This document shows, in pieces, positions 44,206-51,984 of a stretch of 64,000 nt of DNA. Location of the stretch: assembly GCF_039905635.1 (NCBI RefSeq), contig NZ_CP157000.1, forward strand, positions 3,968,001-4,032,000, in the 5' to 3' direction. The translations under genes were made by a program, and so were the position numbers. Source of the DNA: Microbacterium sp. ProA8 (GTDB taxonomy: Bacteria; Actinomycetota; Actinomycetes; Actinomycetales; Microbacteriaceae). Below the pieces are notes generated by a model, which had not been told where the DNA came from, did not search any database, and was given only the letters and a program-made list of their open reading frames with translations. Within the stretch, counting starts at the first letter, position 1, and each line of letters begins with the position of its first letter.

Positions 44206-45369
44206 CTACCGCGTCAGCGTTTCGCGGACGACGGTGAAATCGTCGAGCGCGACCGGATCGATCTCGACGCCGAGGCCGTGGCCGGTCGGCACGCGCACGT
44301 GCCCGTCCTCGAGCACCGCGGGCTCGGTCACGATGTCGCGCGTGTAGAACCGGCTCGACGCCGAGACGTCGCCCGGCAGCGTGAAGCCCGGGAGGGCGGC
44401 GAGCGCGGCGTTGGCGGCCCGCCCGATGCCGGTCTCGAGCATGCCGCCGCACCACACCGGCACCCCGGCGGCGAGGCAGCGGTCGTGGATGCGGACCGCT
44501 TCGAGGTAGCCGCCCACCCTTCCCGCCTTGATGTTGACGACGGATGCCGAGCCCAGCGCCAGCGCGTCGGCCGCGGCCTTGTCGGACACGATGGACTCGT
44601 CCAGGCACACCGGCGTACGGAGGCGCCGGGCCAGCGACGCGTGGTCGACGAGGTCGTCCTCCTGCAGCGGCTGCTCGATCAGCAGCAGGTCGAAGAGGTC
44701 GAGCTCGGCCAGGGTGTCGGCATCCGCCAGCGTGTAGGCCGAATTCGCGTCGACCTGCAGCGGGATCGTGCCGAACGCGTCGCGCACCGCGGCCGTGTCG
44801 CCGACGTCGCGGCCGGGCTTGATCTTGATCTTGATGCGCACGTAGCCCTCGTCGAGGTACCCGCGCACCGTGTCGACCAGGGCGGCGGGGTCGCGCTGGA
44901 TGCCGACCGAGACCCCGCTCGGCACGCGGTCGCGCGCGGCGCCGACGTATTCGCCGAAACTGCGCCCCTCGGCGCGGAGCGCGGCATCGAGCACCGCCAG
45001 CTCGAGCCCGGCCTTCGCCATGCGGTGGCCCTTGAAGGGCTCGAGCACGTCCGCGACCTCGTCGGGCGCGAGCCGGCCGGGCTCGCGGACGGCACGGTCG
45101 CCCGCGGCACCGTCGAGCAGCGCCGGCACCAGGAAGCGCAGCGCCACATCCCACGCGCCCTGCGTGTACTCGCTGGAGTACAGCGGATCGGCCTGTGTGA
45201 CGATCTCGCCCCATCCGTCGCCGCCGGATGTCAGCGCGCGCACGACGATGACCTCGCGCACCGTCTCGGTGCCGAACGACGTCGTGAACGGGGCGACGAG
45301 CGGCAGGTGCAGCACCCGCAGCTCGAATCCTTCGAGGGCGACGGATGCCGCGGGTCGGGCGATGGGCAT
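44206..45369 (-). CDS. menC: o-Succinylbenzoate synthase / N-succinylamino-acid racemase (enolase superfamily)
   Basis: 387 residues. The acid/base Lys pair in KIKIK (Lys182/Lys184), metal ligands Asp207 (VDAN), Glu232 (IEQPL) and Asp257 (LDESI), and Lys281 (NIKAGRVGG) are those of the OSBS/NSAR branch. It would make o-succinylbenzoate for menaquinone or racemise N-succinyl amino acids. No other men genes are visible, so racemase activity cannot be excluded. The ATG at 45369 is the first sensible start. The longer frame upstream is a shadow of the phytase gene. Confidence 0.8.
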   Translation of the reverse strand: MPIARPAASVALEGFELRVLHLPLVAPFTTSFGTETVREVIVVRALTSGGDGWGEIVTQADPLYSSEYTQGAWDVALRFLVPALLDGAAGDRAVREPGRLAPDEVADVLEPFKGHRMAKAGLELAVLDAALRAEGRSFGEYVGAARDRVPSGVSVGIQRDPAALVDTVRGYLDEGYVRIKIKIKPGRDVGDTAAVRDAFGTIPLQVDANSAYTLADADTLAELDLFDLLLIEQPLQEDDLVDHASLARRLRTPVCLDESIVSDKAAADALALGSASVVNIKAGRVGGYLEAVRIHDRCLAAGVPVWCGGMLETGIGRAANAALAALPGFTLPGDVSASSRFYTRDIVTEPAVLEDGHVRVPTGHGLGVEIDPVALDDFTVVRETLTR

Positions 45370-45381
45370 GCGCTCAGCGTA

Positions 45382-45413
45382 CGCCCGGCCGCCGCCCCCA
45401 CGGCGGCCGGGCG
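45382..45413 (-). terminator. Phytase terminator
   Basis: A perfect 13-bp stem (45382-45394 with 45401-45413) around CCCCCA. It sits 7 bp beyond the stop of the minus-strand phytase gene and 13 bp before the menC start. Confidence 0.7.
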
Positions 45414-45419
45414 GAGGCC

Positions 45420-46760
45420 TCAGCGGAAGCGCGGGTCGTTGCGCGGAGCGGTGTCGACCTTCAGTCCGAGCGCATCGGCGACCTCGCCCCACGAGACGTA
45501 CGAGAAGTTGGTCGCGTCGCGCTCGTCGTCGACCTCGGGGCCGGTGTCGGGCTCGTCGTGCGTGACGAGCAGGCCCTCGCGGTAGTCGCCGACGGGCCGG
45601 TTGGTGACGGCGAGGCCGTCGGAGCCGTGCACGTCGTCGACGCCGCCGACGCCCGCGATGCGGAAGGTGCCGACGAGGTCGTTCCGGCCCTGCGTCCGGT
45701 AGACGGCGTAGGTGTCGTCGCCCTGGCTCGACACGATGACGTAGCCGGTGGAGCCGGGGCCGTAGTAGAGGTCGACGCCCTCCGCGTCGGCCTCGAGGGC
45801 CGTGCCGCCGAAGCCCGGTGCCGCGGCATCCACCGGCTCGCACTCCTCGGACTCGGGGTCGAAGGCGTCATGGATGCCGAAGTCGCGGACGCGGTCGATG
45901 AGCGTCGGCTCACCCGACCCGAGGGGCAACTGCAGGCGCCAGAGGCCCACGTCCTCCTGTGCGGCGTACAGCACGCCGGACCGCTGGTCGACGCTCAGCC
46001 CCTCGAGCTGCGGCAGGATGCCGGGCTCTTCGCACGGCTGCCAGGTCATGCCGTCGGGGAGCGGGAAGGATGCCGGGAAGTCGACCGTCTCGACCGCGGT
46101 GTAGCCGACGCGTCCGCCCTCGACGGTGAGCTCGGCGGTCGCCACGGTCGTCGTGCCCTCACGGGTGACGACGGCCACGGGTGCGCTGCCCGCCGGCTGC
46201 CAGACGGCGAGCCCGTACGCGGTGTGCTCGTCGTCGACCTCCGCGCGATCCGCGCTGAAGAGGAACGGCTGCTCGGCGGCGGTGATCTCGTGCACCGGGG
46301 TCGCCGCCTGCGCCCCCGCCGGGTCGATCGCGAAGAAGCGCAGCTGGTCGTTGTAGCGGTCCGAGACGACGGCGACATCCACGGGGCCGGCGCCGAGGTC
46401 GATCCCGTAGGCGATGTCGACGTTGTTGTAGCGGCCCGCGACGCCGTCGGCGCGCGGGGCGGGTTCGGCCGTCAGGGACTGCAGCTCTGCGCCGTCGAGG
46501 TCGTAGACGCGGAGTCCGCCTTCCTTGGCGGTGGCGATGACGATCGAGTCCTGCGCGTCGCCGGGGGCGACCCAGATGGCGGGGTCGTCGCCCGAGGCGC
46601 TGCCGCCTTCGTCGTCGTCATAGAGCACGGGCGTCTCGGTGGCGGTGGTGACGACCGCCGGCGGGGCCGGCTCGTCGACCGGCCGGGCCGTGGCGGAAAG
46701 CGGAAGGGAGGTGATGAGCACCGCGGCGAGCGGGGCCGCGAGCAGCAGACGGGGAGACAT
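45420..46760 (-). CDS. Secreted beta-propeller phytase (3-phytase family)
   Basis: 446 residues with a cleavable signal peptide (LLLAAPLAAVLITSLPLSATA). The beta-propeller phytase pattern is strong: GDDPAIWVAPGD, DGVAGRYNNVDIAYG, EGLSVDQRSGVLYAAQEDVG, YVIVSSQGDDTYAVYRTQG and SDGLAVTNRP. The acidic residues in these loops bind calcium and phosphate in characterised members. It should release phosphate from phytate outside the cell. Monocistronic with its own terminator. No phosphate transport genes are close. Confidence 0.88.
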   Translation of the reverse strand: MSPRLLLAAPLAAVLITSLPLSATARPVDEPAPPAVVTTATETPVLYDDDEGGSASGDDPAIWVAPGDAQDSIVIATAKEGGLRVYDLDGAELQSLTAEPAPRADGVAGRYNNVDIAYGIDLGAGPVDVAVVSDRYNDQLRFFAIDPAGAQAATPVHEITAAEQPFLFSADRAEVDDEHTAYGLAVWQPAGSAPVAVVTREGTTTVATAELTVEGGRVGYTAVETVDFPASFPLPDGMTWQPCEEPGILPQLEGLSVDQRSGVLYAAQEDVGLWRLQLPLGSGEPTLIDRVRDFGIHDAFDPESEECEPVDAAAPGFGGTALEADAEGVDLYYGPGSTGYVIVSSQGDDTYAVYRTQGRNDLVGTFRIAGVGGVDDVHGSDGLAVTNRPVGDYREGLLVTHDEPDTGPEVDDERDATNFSYVSWGEVADALGLKVDTAPRNDPRFR

Positions 46761-46933
46761 GCGTCGAGCGTGACCCGCCGGGGAGAACGGCGCGTGACGT
46801 GCGGGTGAACGCCCCCGGCCTGCGGGTGGCCCGCGCCCCCGTCTCGGGGTCCGCCTGTGGGGGCTCGCCCGGTCGGATCGGCGTCCGCGAGTTCACGCGC
46901 TCGTCGCGCGGCGCGGCCGCCGTGGTCAGCCGG

Positions 46934-47098
46934 TCAGTGGGCGAAGCGCGCGTCGACGACGTCGCGCCGGACCGGGATGTAGGTCGACCGTGCGATGCGG
47001 GGCCGACGGCGTCGGGGCTCCCGCGGTGCGGTGCGGTGCTCCGTGTGCCGCCACCCGTCGCTCAGGGCGATGATCAGTGTCTCGATGTGCTCGCGCAT
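46934..47098 (-). CDS. Small hypothetical protein (54 aa)
   Basis: A short frame with a strong GAGGAGAAGAG ribosome-binding site before the ATG at 47098. The product is basic, Arg-rich in the middle (REPRRRRPRIARS), and begins with an amphipathic segment (REHIETLIIALSDGW). A longer start at 47167 exists, but its upstream codons are less biased and its Shine-Dalgarno is weaker. Not recognised. Could regulate or be spurious; the ribosome-binding site is the main support. Confidence 0.4.
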   Translation of the reverse strand: MREHIETLIIALSDGWRHTEHRTAPREPRRRRPRIARSTYIPVRRDVVDARFAH

Positions 47099-47234
47099 CT
47101 CTTCTCCTCGTTCCCACGAGAAGAGGCCCGCATGCCGGGGCTGATACGTCGCGCGTACCGCGTCCATGTCTTCACGGTACGAGGGGGTTCCGACATCCGA
47201 ACCGGCCCATCGGCCACCGAGGAGCGGCGCGCGC

Positions 47235-48185
47235 TCAGGCGGGAAGCTCGGCGAAGGCGCGCACCGGGAACGTGCCGAAGCCCTCGACCGCGGGCGGGGC
47301 CGCGGTGAACCGGGCGCCGCGCGGCGGCAGCGCGGCGAGGTTCGTGAGGTGCTCCACGACGTGCACGCCGGCGCCGAGCAGCAGGCTGTGCGCGGGTCGC
47401 TCGCCGCCCCCTGAGCCTGTCGAAGGGTCGGCGTCGTCGATGTTGACCGAGTCGATGCCCACGAGCGCCGCACCGGCCTCGACGAGCCACTGCGCGGCCT
47501 CGCCGGTGAGGAACGGCGCGCCCGTCCCGTACTCCGGCTGCCCGAACCACCGGTCCCAGCCGGTGTGCAGCAGCACGGCGGCGCCGCGCACGTCACGATC
47601 GGCGAGAGTGGACGAACGGATGCCGCGGCTCTCGGCATCCCACGCGTCCTGAAGGTGGAACACCTCGGCGCGAAGGCCGACGAGCGACGACAGGTCGAGT
47701 CCCGCCAGGTCGGTGCCCGCGGCGTAGCGGTGGAACGGCGAATCCAGGTACGTGCCGGTGTTGCCGATCATGTGGATGACGTCCATCGCGAACTCGGTGC
47801 CCGGCGCGTAGCGGGCACGCGAGTCCTCACGGGTGAGGTGGGGCGTGATGGTCGGCGCGGGAAGGCCCGGGTACGTCACGAGACCCGCCCGGATCGGATG
47901 GCTGAGATCCACGATCCGGGTCGGCGAGCCGGGCGCTGCGGCATCCGGAGCCGTCTCGACGCCACGGCTGCCGCGGTGCGGCTCCTCGACGACCCGGAGG
48001 CCGCGCAGCTCCACCACGTCGACGAGCGCGAGTCCGAGGTGCACGATCAGCAGGCGCGAGACCTCGTCCTGAGTGAGGTCGGGCGAGGGCAGGTCGAGCC
48101 GGAAACCCGTGCCCGAGAGGCCGCCCCCGTTGGCGAAGCGGATGTCGAAGTCGAAGTGCGCGCGGTACTCGGGTGCGGGAGGCAT
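47235..48185 (-). CDS. Cyclase-family (kynurenine-formamidase-like) hydrolase with extra N-terminal domain
   Basis: 316 residues. Residues 1-60 or so (YRAHFDFDIRFANGGGLSGT) form an extra N-terminal domain. The rest is a cyclase/metal-hydrolase fold starting IVDLSHPIRAGLVTYPGLP. The family's HxGTHxDxPxH signature is altered here to GNTGTYLDSPFHRY, so the first two His ligands are Asn and Tyr, as in a known subgroup with unclear activity. Near the end the frame runs through a CCCTGAGCCTGTCGAAGGG element (47409-47427) encoding PSTGSG. Divergent from an SDR gene. Confidence 0.75.
   Translation of the reverse strand: MPPAPEYRAHFDFDIRFANGGGLSGTGFRLDLPSPDLTQDEVSRLLIVHLGLALVDVVELRGLRVVEEPHRGSRGVETAPDAAAPGSPTRIVDLSHPIRAGLVTYPGLPAPTITPHLTREDSRARYAPGTEFAMDVIHMIGNTGTYLDSPFHRYAAGTDLAGLDLSSLVGLRAEVFHLQDAWDAESRGIRSSTLADRDVRGAAVLLHTGWDRWFGQPEYGTGAPFLTGEAAQWLVEAGAALVGIDSVNIDDADPSTGSGGGERPAHSLLLGAGVHVVEHLTNLAALPPRGARFTAAPPAVEGFGTFPVRAFAELPA
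47409..47427. repeat. CCCTGAGCCTGTCGAAGGG element within the cyclase gene
   Basis: This 19-mer is identical to the one at 57057-57075. Both copies lie inside coding sequences and both are read to give PSTGSG. Related words are widespread dispersed repeats in some bacteria. Confidence 0.7.
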
Positions 48186-48211
48186 GGCGAGAGCATAGGA
48201 CTGCACGGGTT

Positions 48212-48270
48212 CTTCCACAGGTGCTCGACGCTTCCGCGGGACGAAGTGGGCAGGATTCCTCCTGTGGAAG
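48212..48270. repeat. Inverted repeat in a divergent intergenic region
   Basis: CTTCCACAGG (48212-48221) and CCTGTGGAAG (48261-48270) are exact inverses about 40 bp apart. The region between the cyclase and SDR genes is 250 bp and otherwise holds only the SDR promoter (TAGCGT at 48423-48428). Confidence 0.6.
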
Positions 48271-48422
48271 GGCAGTTCTCCTGCGATGCGCCGGGCGGCG
48301 CCACCCGGGCACACGCGCTGGCCCCACGCCGGGGATGTGCGAACCGCCCGCAGGCGGGCCGGCGACCGGTAGCCGGTCGTCGTCCCGATGGCAACCCCGT
48401 GCGCGCCGTCCGAGCGGGCTCG

Positions 48423-48435
48423 TAGCGTCGGGCTC
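48423..48435 (+). promoter_or_regulatory. -10 box of a probable leaderless promoter
   Basis: TAGCGT (48423-48428), then 7 bases, then the ATG at 48436. No ribosome-binding site lies between them. Confidence 0.45.
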
Positions 48436-49242
48436 ATGGACACCTTCGACTTCTCACCACGCCGCGCGATCGTGACCGCCTCGGACTCGGGCATCGGACA
48501 GGCGACCGCGCTGGCACTGGCCGACGCGGGGCTCGACGTCGGCATCACGTGGCACAGCGACGAGGAAGGCGCCGAGCGCACCGCCGCCGCCGTGCGCGAG
48601 CGCGGCCGCACCGCCGAGGTGGTGCAGTTCGACGCCACCAGACTCGACGACGTCGCCGGCACCATCGACGGGCTCGTCGAGCGGCTCGGCGGGCTCGACG
48701 TCTTCGTGAACAACGCCGGCGGCGGTTCGGGCGGACCCTTCCTCGAGGTGTCGATCGAGGACTGGCGCCAGGTCGTCGCGCTCAACCTCGACGGCGCCTT
48801 CGCCGGACTGCAGGCGGCCGCCCGGCACATGGTGCGGGCGGGCACCGGCGGGCGGCTCGTCGCGATCACGAGCGTGCACGAGACGCAGCCGCGCGTGGGG
48901 TCGGCGGCGTACGTCGCCGCCAAGCACGGCCTCGGCGGCCTGATCAAGACGATGGCCCAGGAGCTGGCCGAGCACGACATCACCGTGAACGCCGTCGCTC
49001 CGGGCGAGATCGCGACGCCGTTGACCGACCAGGAGCCGGAGGACGCCGAGCGCACCCATCGCCCCGGCATCCCGCTCGGGCGCCCGGGAAAGCCCGAGGA
49101 GATCGCCGCGGTCGTCGCGTTCCTCGCGTCTCCGGCGGCCAGTTACGTCACGGGTGCGAGCTGGAGCGTCGACGGCGGGATGCTGCAGATGGGCCCGCAG
49201 GCCGGTTCGCACCTGAAGAGCGACGAGTGGCGGAAAGGATGA
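48436..49242 (+). CDS. SDR family oxidoreductase
   Basis: 268 residues. AIVTASDSGIGQATALALA replaces the usual TGxxxGIG with a Ser/Asp-containing variant, VFVNNAGGGSGG and ITSVHETQPRVGSAAYVAAK carry the active-site Ser, Tyr and Lys, and WSVDGGMLQMG closes the fold. The substitution in the glycine loop (ASDSGIG) is known in several SDRs and does not rule out activity. The gene overlaps the small acidic protein gene by four bases (ATGA). Substrate unknown. Confidence 0.82.
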   Translation: MDTFDFSPRRAIVTASDSGIGQATALALADAGLDVGITWHSDEEGAERTAAAVRERGRTAEVVQFDATRLDDVAGTIDGLVERLGGLDVFVNNAGGGSGGPFLEVSIEDWRQVVALNLDGAFAGLQAAARHMVRAGTGGRLVAITSVHETQPRVGSAAYVAAKHGLGGLIKTMAQELAEHDITVNAVAPGEIATPLTDQEPEDAERTHRPGIPLGRPGKPEEIAAVVAFLASPAASYVTGASWSVDGGMLQMGPQAGSHLKSDEWRKG

Positions 49243-49460
49243 CCATGAACGCCCCCGACAACACCGATGACACCGACGGCACCGGGATGACCGACGAGGA
49301 GAAGCGCCGCGACCAGCTCACGTCGGCGCCGGACGCCGTGGAGTCCGACGCCGACCCGCGCATCGACGTCACCCATCGCGAGGGCGTCACGCGCATCGAC
49401 ATCCGGGACGACGCCGACGTGCGCCCCGGCGACCCCACGAAGGAGCCACCCGGTCGTTGA
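49239..49460 (+). CDS. Small acidic protein (73 aa), unknown
   Basis: The ATG at 49239 overlaps the SDR stop (ATGA). The product is hydrophilic and strongly acidic (NTDDTDGTGMTDEEKRRDQL near the start) with no hydrophobic core, so it is probably disordered. Its stop codon (49458-49460) lies within the first arm of a palindromic repeat, so the C-terminus was probably reshaped by that repeat. Not recognised. Expression is supported only by the overlap. Confidence 0.5.
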   Translation: MTMNAPDNTDDTDGTGMTDEEKRRDQLTSAPDAVESDADPRIDVTHREGVTRIDIRDDADVRPGDPTKEPPGR

Positions 49461-49671
49461 GCGAGCGAAGCGAGACGAAACGTCTTCGGCGTGCTCGAGG
49501 CGTTTCGTCTCACTCGCTGGCGCTCGCTCGCTCAACGACCGGAGATCGGAGTCCGCGTGCGCTCGCTCAACGACCCGAGATCGGAGTCCGCGCGCACTCG
49601 CTCACGACCGGAGATCGCAGTCCGCGCGCACTCGCTCAACGACCGGGGATCGGAGTCCGCGCTCCTCGCTC
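49451..49671. repeat. Everted palindrome followed by a 35-bp tandem array
   Basis: GGTCGTTGAGCGAG ... GACGAAACG (49452-49482) is followed by its inverse CGTTTCGTCTC ... CTCAACGACC (49501-49540). Then CTCGCTCAACGACCG units recur at 49527, 49562, 49597, 49631 and (partly) 49665, each with GATCGGAGTCCGCG or a near variant. The last partial unit runs into the stop codon of the GNAT gene. Confidence 0.75.
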
Positions 49672-50383
49672 AGGCCCGCACCAGAAGGTACCCGCGCGCG
49701 TCGTCGAAGCCGCCGATCACCAGGCCCTGGGCCAGGTGCGCGGTGAGCTCTTCGCGCACGCGAAGGCGCCAGGCTGCGGCATCCGTCGGCGCTTCGCGCC
49801 TCATCGCCTCGATGTCGTGCGGGATCTCGACCGACGCGACCACCCGATCATCGTTCGGCGTCGCCACGGGCGGGGCGGCGAGCGCCCACGACACCATGAT
49901 GCGGTCGGTCTCGTCGCCGCGGTTGACGCCGTCGTCCATCGGGCCGTAGTGGTTCACGAGGTACTCGGTGACGCGCGTGCCGAGCACCCGGAGGTTGAAG
50001 TGGGCGTTGCGGGCGACGAGCGGGTCGAAGGTCCAGGTGATGTGCCCCACCTCGCGGGCGAGCGCCCACTCCCGCTGGTGCTGCTTCAGCACGCGCCCGA
50101 GCCCCTGCGCCTGGTGGTCGGTCAGCACGCCGGTGATGTGGCTGTGCATCGAGCGCGCCGAGGGCACGGCGAAGAAGGCGACGGATGCCCCGACCATGCG
50201 ATCCCCGTCGTACAGGCCGACCGCGTAGTTGCCGGAGTGCGCGAGGGCGCGCAGCAGGTTCGGCGGCATGCCGCCGCGGTCGCCGCCCCACACCTCGGCG
50301 AGCACCTCCGAGGCGCGGTGGACCTCGTCGACGGTGTCGAGCGGGCGGATGTCGATGCCGGGCGGCGTCACGGTCTCGGCCAT
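49670..50383 (-). CDS. GNAT-family acetyltransferase-like protein
   Basis: 237 residues. The centre has the acetyl-CoA region: SHITGVLTDHQAQGLGRVLKQH (the Q/RxxGxG/A motif as QGLGR), with VGLYDGDRMVGASVAFF before it and WTFDPLVARNAHFNLRVLG after. It resembles the 'predicted GNAT superfamily' group rather than classic rimI/argA types. The ATG at 50383 is the first plausible start. The stop overlaps a tandem repeat unit. Substrate unknown. Confidence 0.75.
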   Translation of the reverse strand: MAETVTPPGIDIRPLDTVDEVHRASEVLAEVWGGDRGGMPPNLLRALAHSGNYAVGLYDGDRMVGASVAFFAVPSARSMHSHITGVLTDHQAQGLGRVLKQHQREWALAREVGHITWTFDPLVARNAHFNLRVLGTRVTEYLVNHYGPMDDGVNRGDETDRIMVSWALAAPPVATPNDDRVVASVEIPHDIEAMRREAPTDAAAWRLRVREELTAHLAQGLVIGGFDDARGYLLVRA

Positions 50384-50458
50384 GCGCCCACGGTACTCCC
50401 GTGCGATCAGACGGTCGTCGAGCGAGCGGGCAGCGGAGCCCGCACCGCGGAGCGCCGA

Positions 50459-50470
50459 TAGCCTGAAGCG
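50459..50470 (+). promoter_or_regulatory. -10 box of a probable leaderless promoter
   Basis: TAGCCT (50459-50464) and six bases before the ATG at 50471. The hexamer and spacing are the same as before the cupin gene. Confidence 0.45.
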
Positions 50471-51916
50471 ATGGGCACGGGTGACGAGGACGCGAGAAGA
50501 CGACTCACCCGGATGCCGCGGCAGGGCGCCATCGTTGCCGTTCTGGCGGTCGCGGGCCTCTGCTCGTCGTTCATGTTCACCCTCATGGTGCCCATCCAGT
50601 CCAAGCTGCCGGAGCTGCTGAACTCCAGCCGCGAGGACACCGCGTGGGTTGTCACGTCGACGCTGCTGGCGGCGGCCGTGATCACCCCGATCTCGGGGCG
50701 ACTCGGCGACATGTACGGCAAGCGCCGCATCGTGCTCGTGCTCGTCGCGGTGATGGTCGCCGGCTCCGTCGTCGCGGCGCTGTCGCCCGGCATCGTCGGC
50801 ATCATCGTCGGGCGCACGCTGCAGGGCGCGATCGTCGGGGTCGTGCCGCTCGGCATCTCGATCATGCGCGACGTGCTGCATGAGGACCGCGTCGACTCCG
50901 CGATCGCATTCATGAGTGCCACGCTCGGCGTCGGCGGCGCGCTGGGCCTGCCGATCAGCGCGCTCATCACCGAGCGCAGCGACTGGCACCTGCTGTTCTG
51001 GATGGCGGCCGGCCTCGGCATCGTCGTGTTCGCCCTCGTCCTCTGGATCGTGCCGGTCAGCGTGCTGCGCACGGCCGGCCGGTTCGACTACGTCGGCGCC
51101 GCGGGCCTCGCCGTCGGCCTCATCGGCATCCTGCTGGCGATCTCGCGCGGCAACGAATGGGGCTGGGCGTCCCCGCCGGTGCTGGTGTGCGGGCTCGGCG
51201 GGCTGCTCGTGCTGCTGCTCTGGGGATGGTTCGAGCTGCGCATCGACGAGCCGCTGCTCGACCTGCGGGTCGCCGCCCGCCCGGCCGTGCTGCTGACCAA
51301 CATCGCCTCCGTGGCGATGGGGTTCTCCCTCTTCGCCTCGAACGTCGTCTACCCGCAGATGCTCGAGCTGCCGGTCGCCACCGGCGCCGGATTCGGGCTC
51401 TCGCTGCTGGTCGCGAGCCTGATCGTCATGCCCTCCGGGCTCGTCATGATGCTGCTGTCGCCGATCGCCGGGCGCATCGCCTTCCGCACCGGTCCGAAGC
51501 TCCTGCTGCTCCTCGGCGCGTTCTCGCTGATCGCCGCGTACGGCTTCACGCTGCTGTTCTCCTCCGAGGTGTGGCACATCCTCGTCTCCAACATCCTCAT
51601 CGGCGCCGGTATCGGCTTCGGGTACGCCTCGATGCCGATGCTCATCATGCGCTCCGTCCCGCAGAGCGAGACCGGCGCCTCGAACGGGCTCAACGCGCTG
51701 TTCCGCTCCCTCGGCACCAGCACCGCCGCGGCGGTCATCGGCGCGGTGCTGGCCACCTACACCGTCGACTTCGAGGGCGTCCCGGTCCCGACGACGACCG
51801 GATTCACTCTGTCGCTGATCCTCGGCGGTGCCGCCGCGATCGTCGCGCTCGTGGTCGCGCTCTTCATCCCGCGCCATCACGCGCCCGAGGAGCGGCATCC
51901 GTCCCTCCGAGAGTGA
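50471..51916 (+). CDS. MFS drug-exporter-like transporter (14 TM, DHA2-like)
   Basis: 481 residues with about 14 hydrophobic helices. Motif A is present as SGRLGDMYGKRRIV after helix 2, and the motif C-like GVGGALGLPIS is in helix 5, as in drug:H+ antiporters. The later half includes SPIAGRIAFRTGPK. TAGCCT lies 6 bases before the ATG (50459-50464), so a leaderless transcript is likely. Convergent with the FAD oxidoreductase; a hairpin sits between them. Substrate unknown. Confidence 0.82.
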   Translation: MGTGDEDARRRLTRMPRQGAIVAVLAVAGLCSSFMFTLMVPIQSKLPELLNSSREDTAWVVTSTLLAAAVITPISGRLGDMYGKRRIVLVLVAVMVAGSVVAALSPGIVGIIVGRTLQGAIVGVVPLGISIMRDVLHEDRVDSAIAFMSATLGVGGALGLPISALITERSDWHLLFWMAAGLGIVVFALVLWIVPVSVLRTAGRFDYVGAAGLAVGLIGILLAISRGNEWGWASPPVLVCGLGGLLVLLLWGWFELRIDEPLLDLRVAARPAVLLTNIASVAMGFSLFASNVVYPQMLELPVATGAGFGLSLLVASLIVMPSGLVMMLLSPIAGRIAFRTGPKLLLLLGAFSLIAAYGFTLLFSSEVWHILVSNILIGAGIGFGYASMPMLIMRSVPQSETGASNGLNALFRSLGTSTAAAVIGAVLATYTVDFEGVPVPTTTGFTLSLILGGAAAIVALVVALFIPRHHAPEERHPSLRE

Positions 51917-51922
51917 CCCGAC

Positions 51923-51951
51923 CGACGCGGCCGGCTGACCCGGCCGCGTCG
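51923..51951. terminator. Bidirectional hairpin between convergent genes
   Basis: A perfect 12-bp stem CGACGCGGCCGG/CCGGCCGCGTCG with a CTGAC loop, just after the MFS stop and before the FAD oxidoreductase stop. Confidence 0.65.
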
Positions 51952-51984
51952 CGTGAGGCCTGAGCGCGTCGCGACGTAGCCGGG

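Noticed and set aside
49242-49541. Minus-strand frames of about 120-130 codons over the small acidic gene and repeats
   Set aside because: They run through the repeat element and antisense to a gene that overlaps its neighbour's stop. No supporting motif.
49527-49671. CRISPR array
   Set aside because: The units are contiguous tandem copies of the whole 34-35 bp, with no unique spacers and no cas genes nearby.
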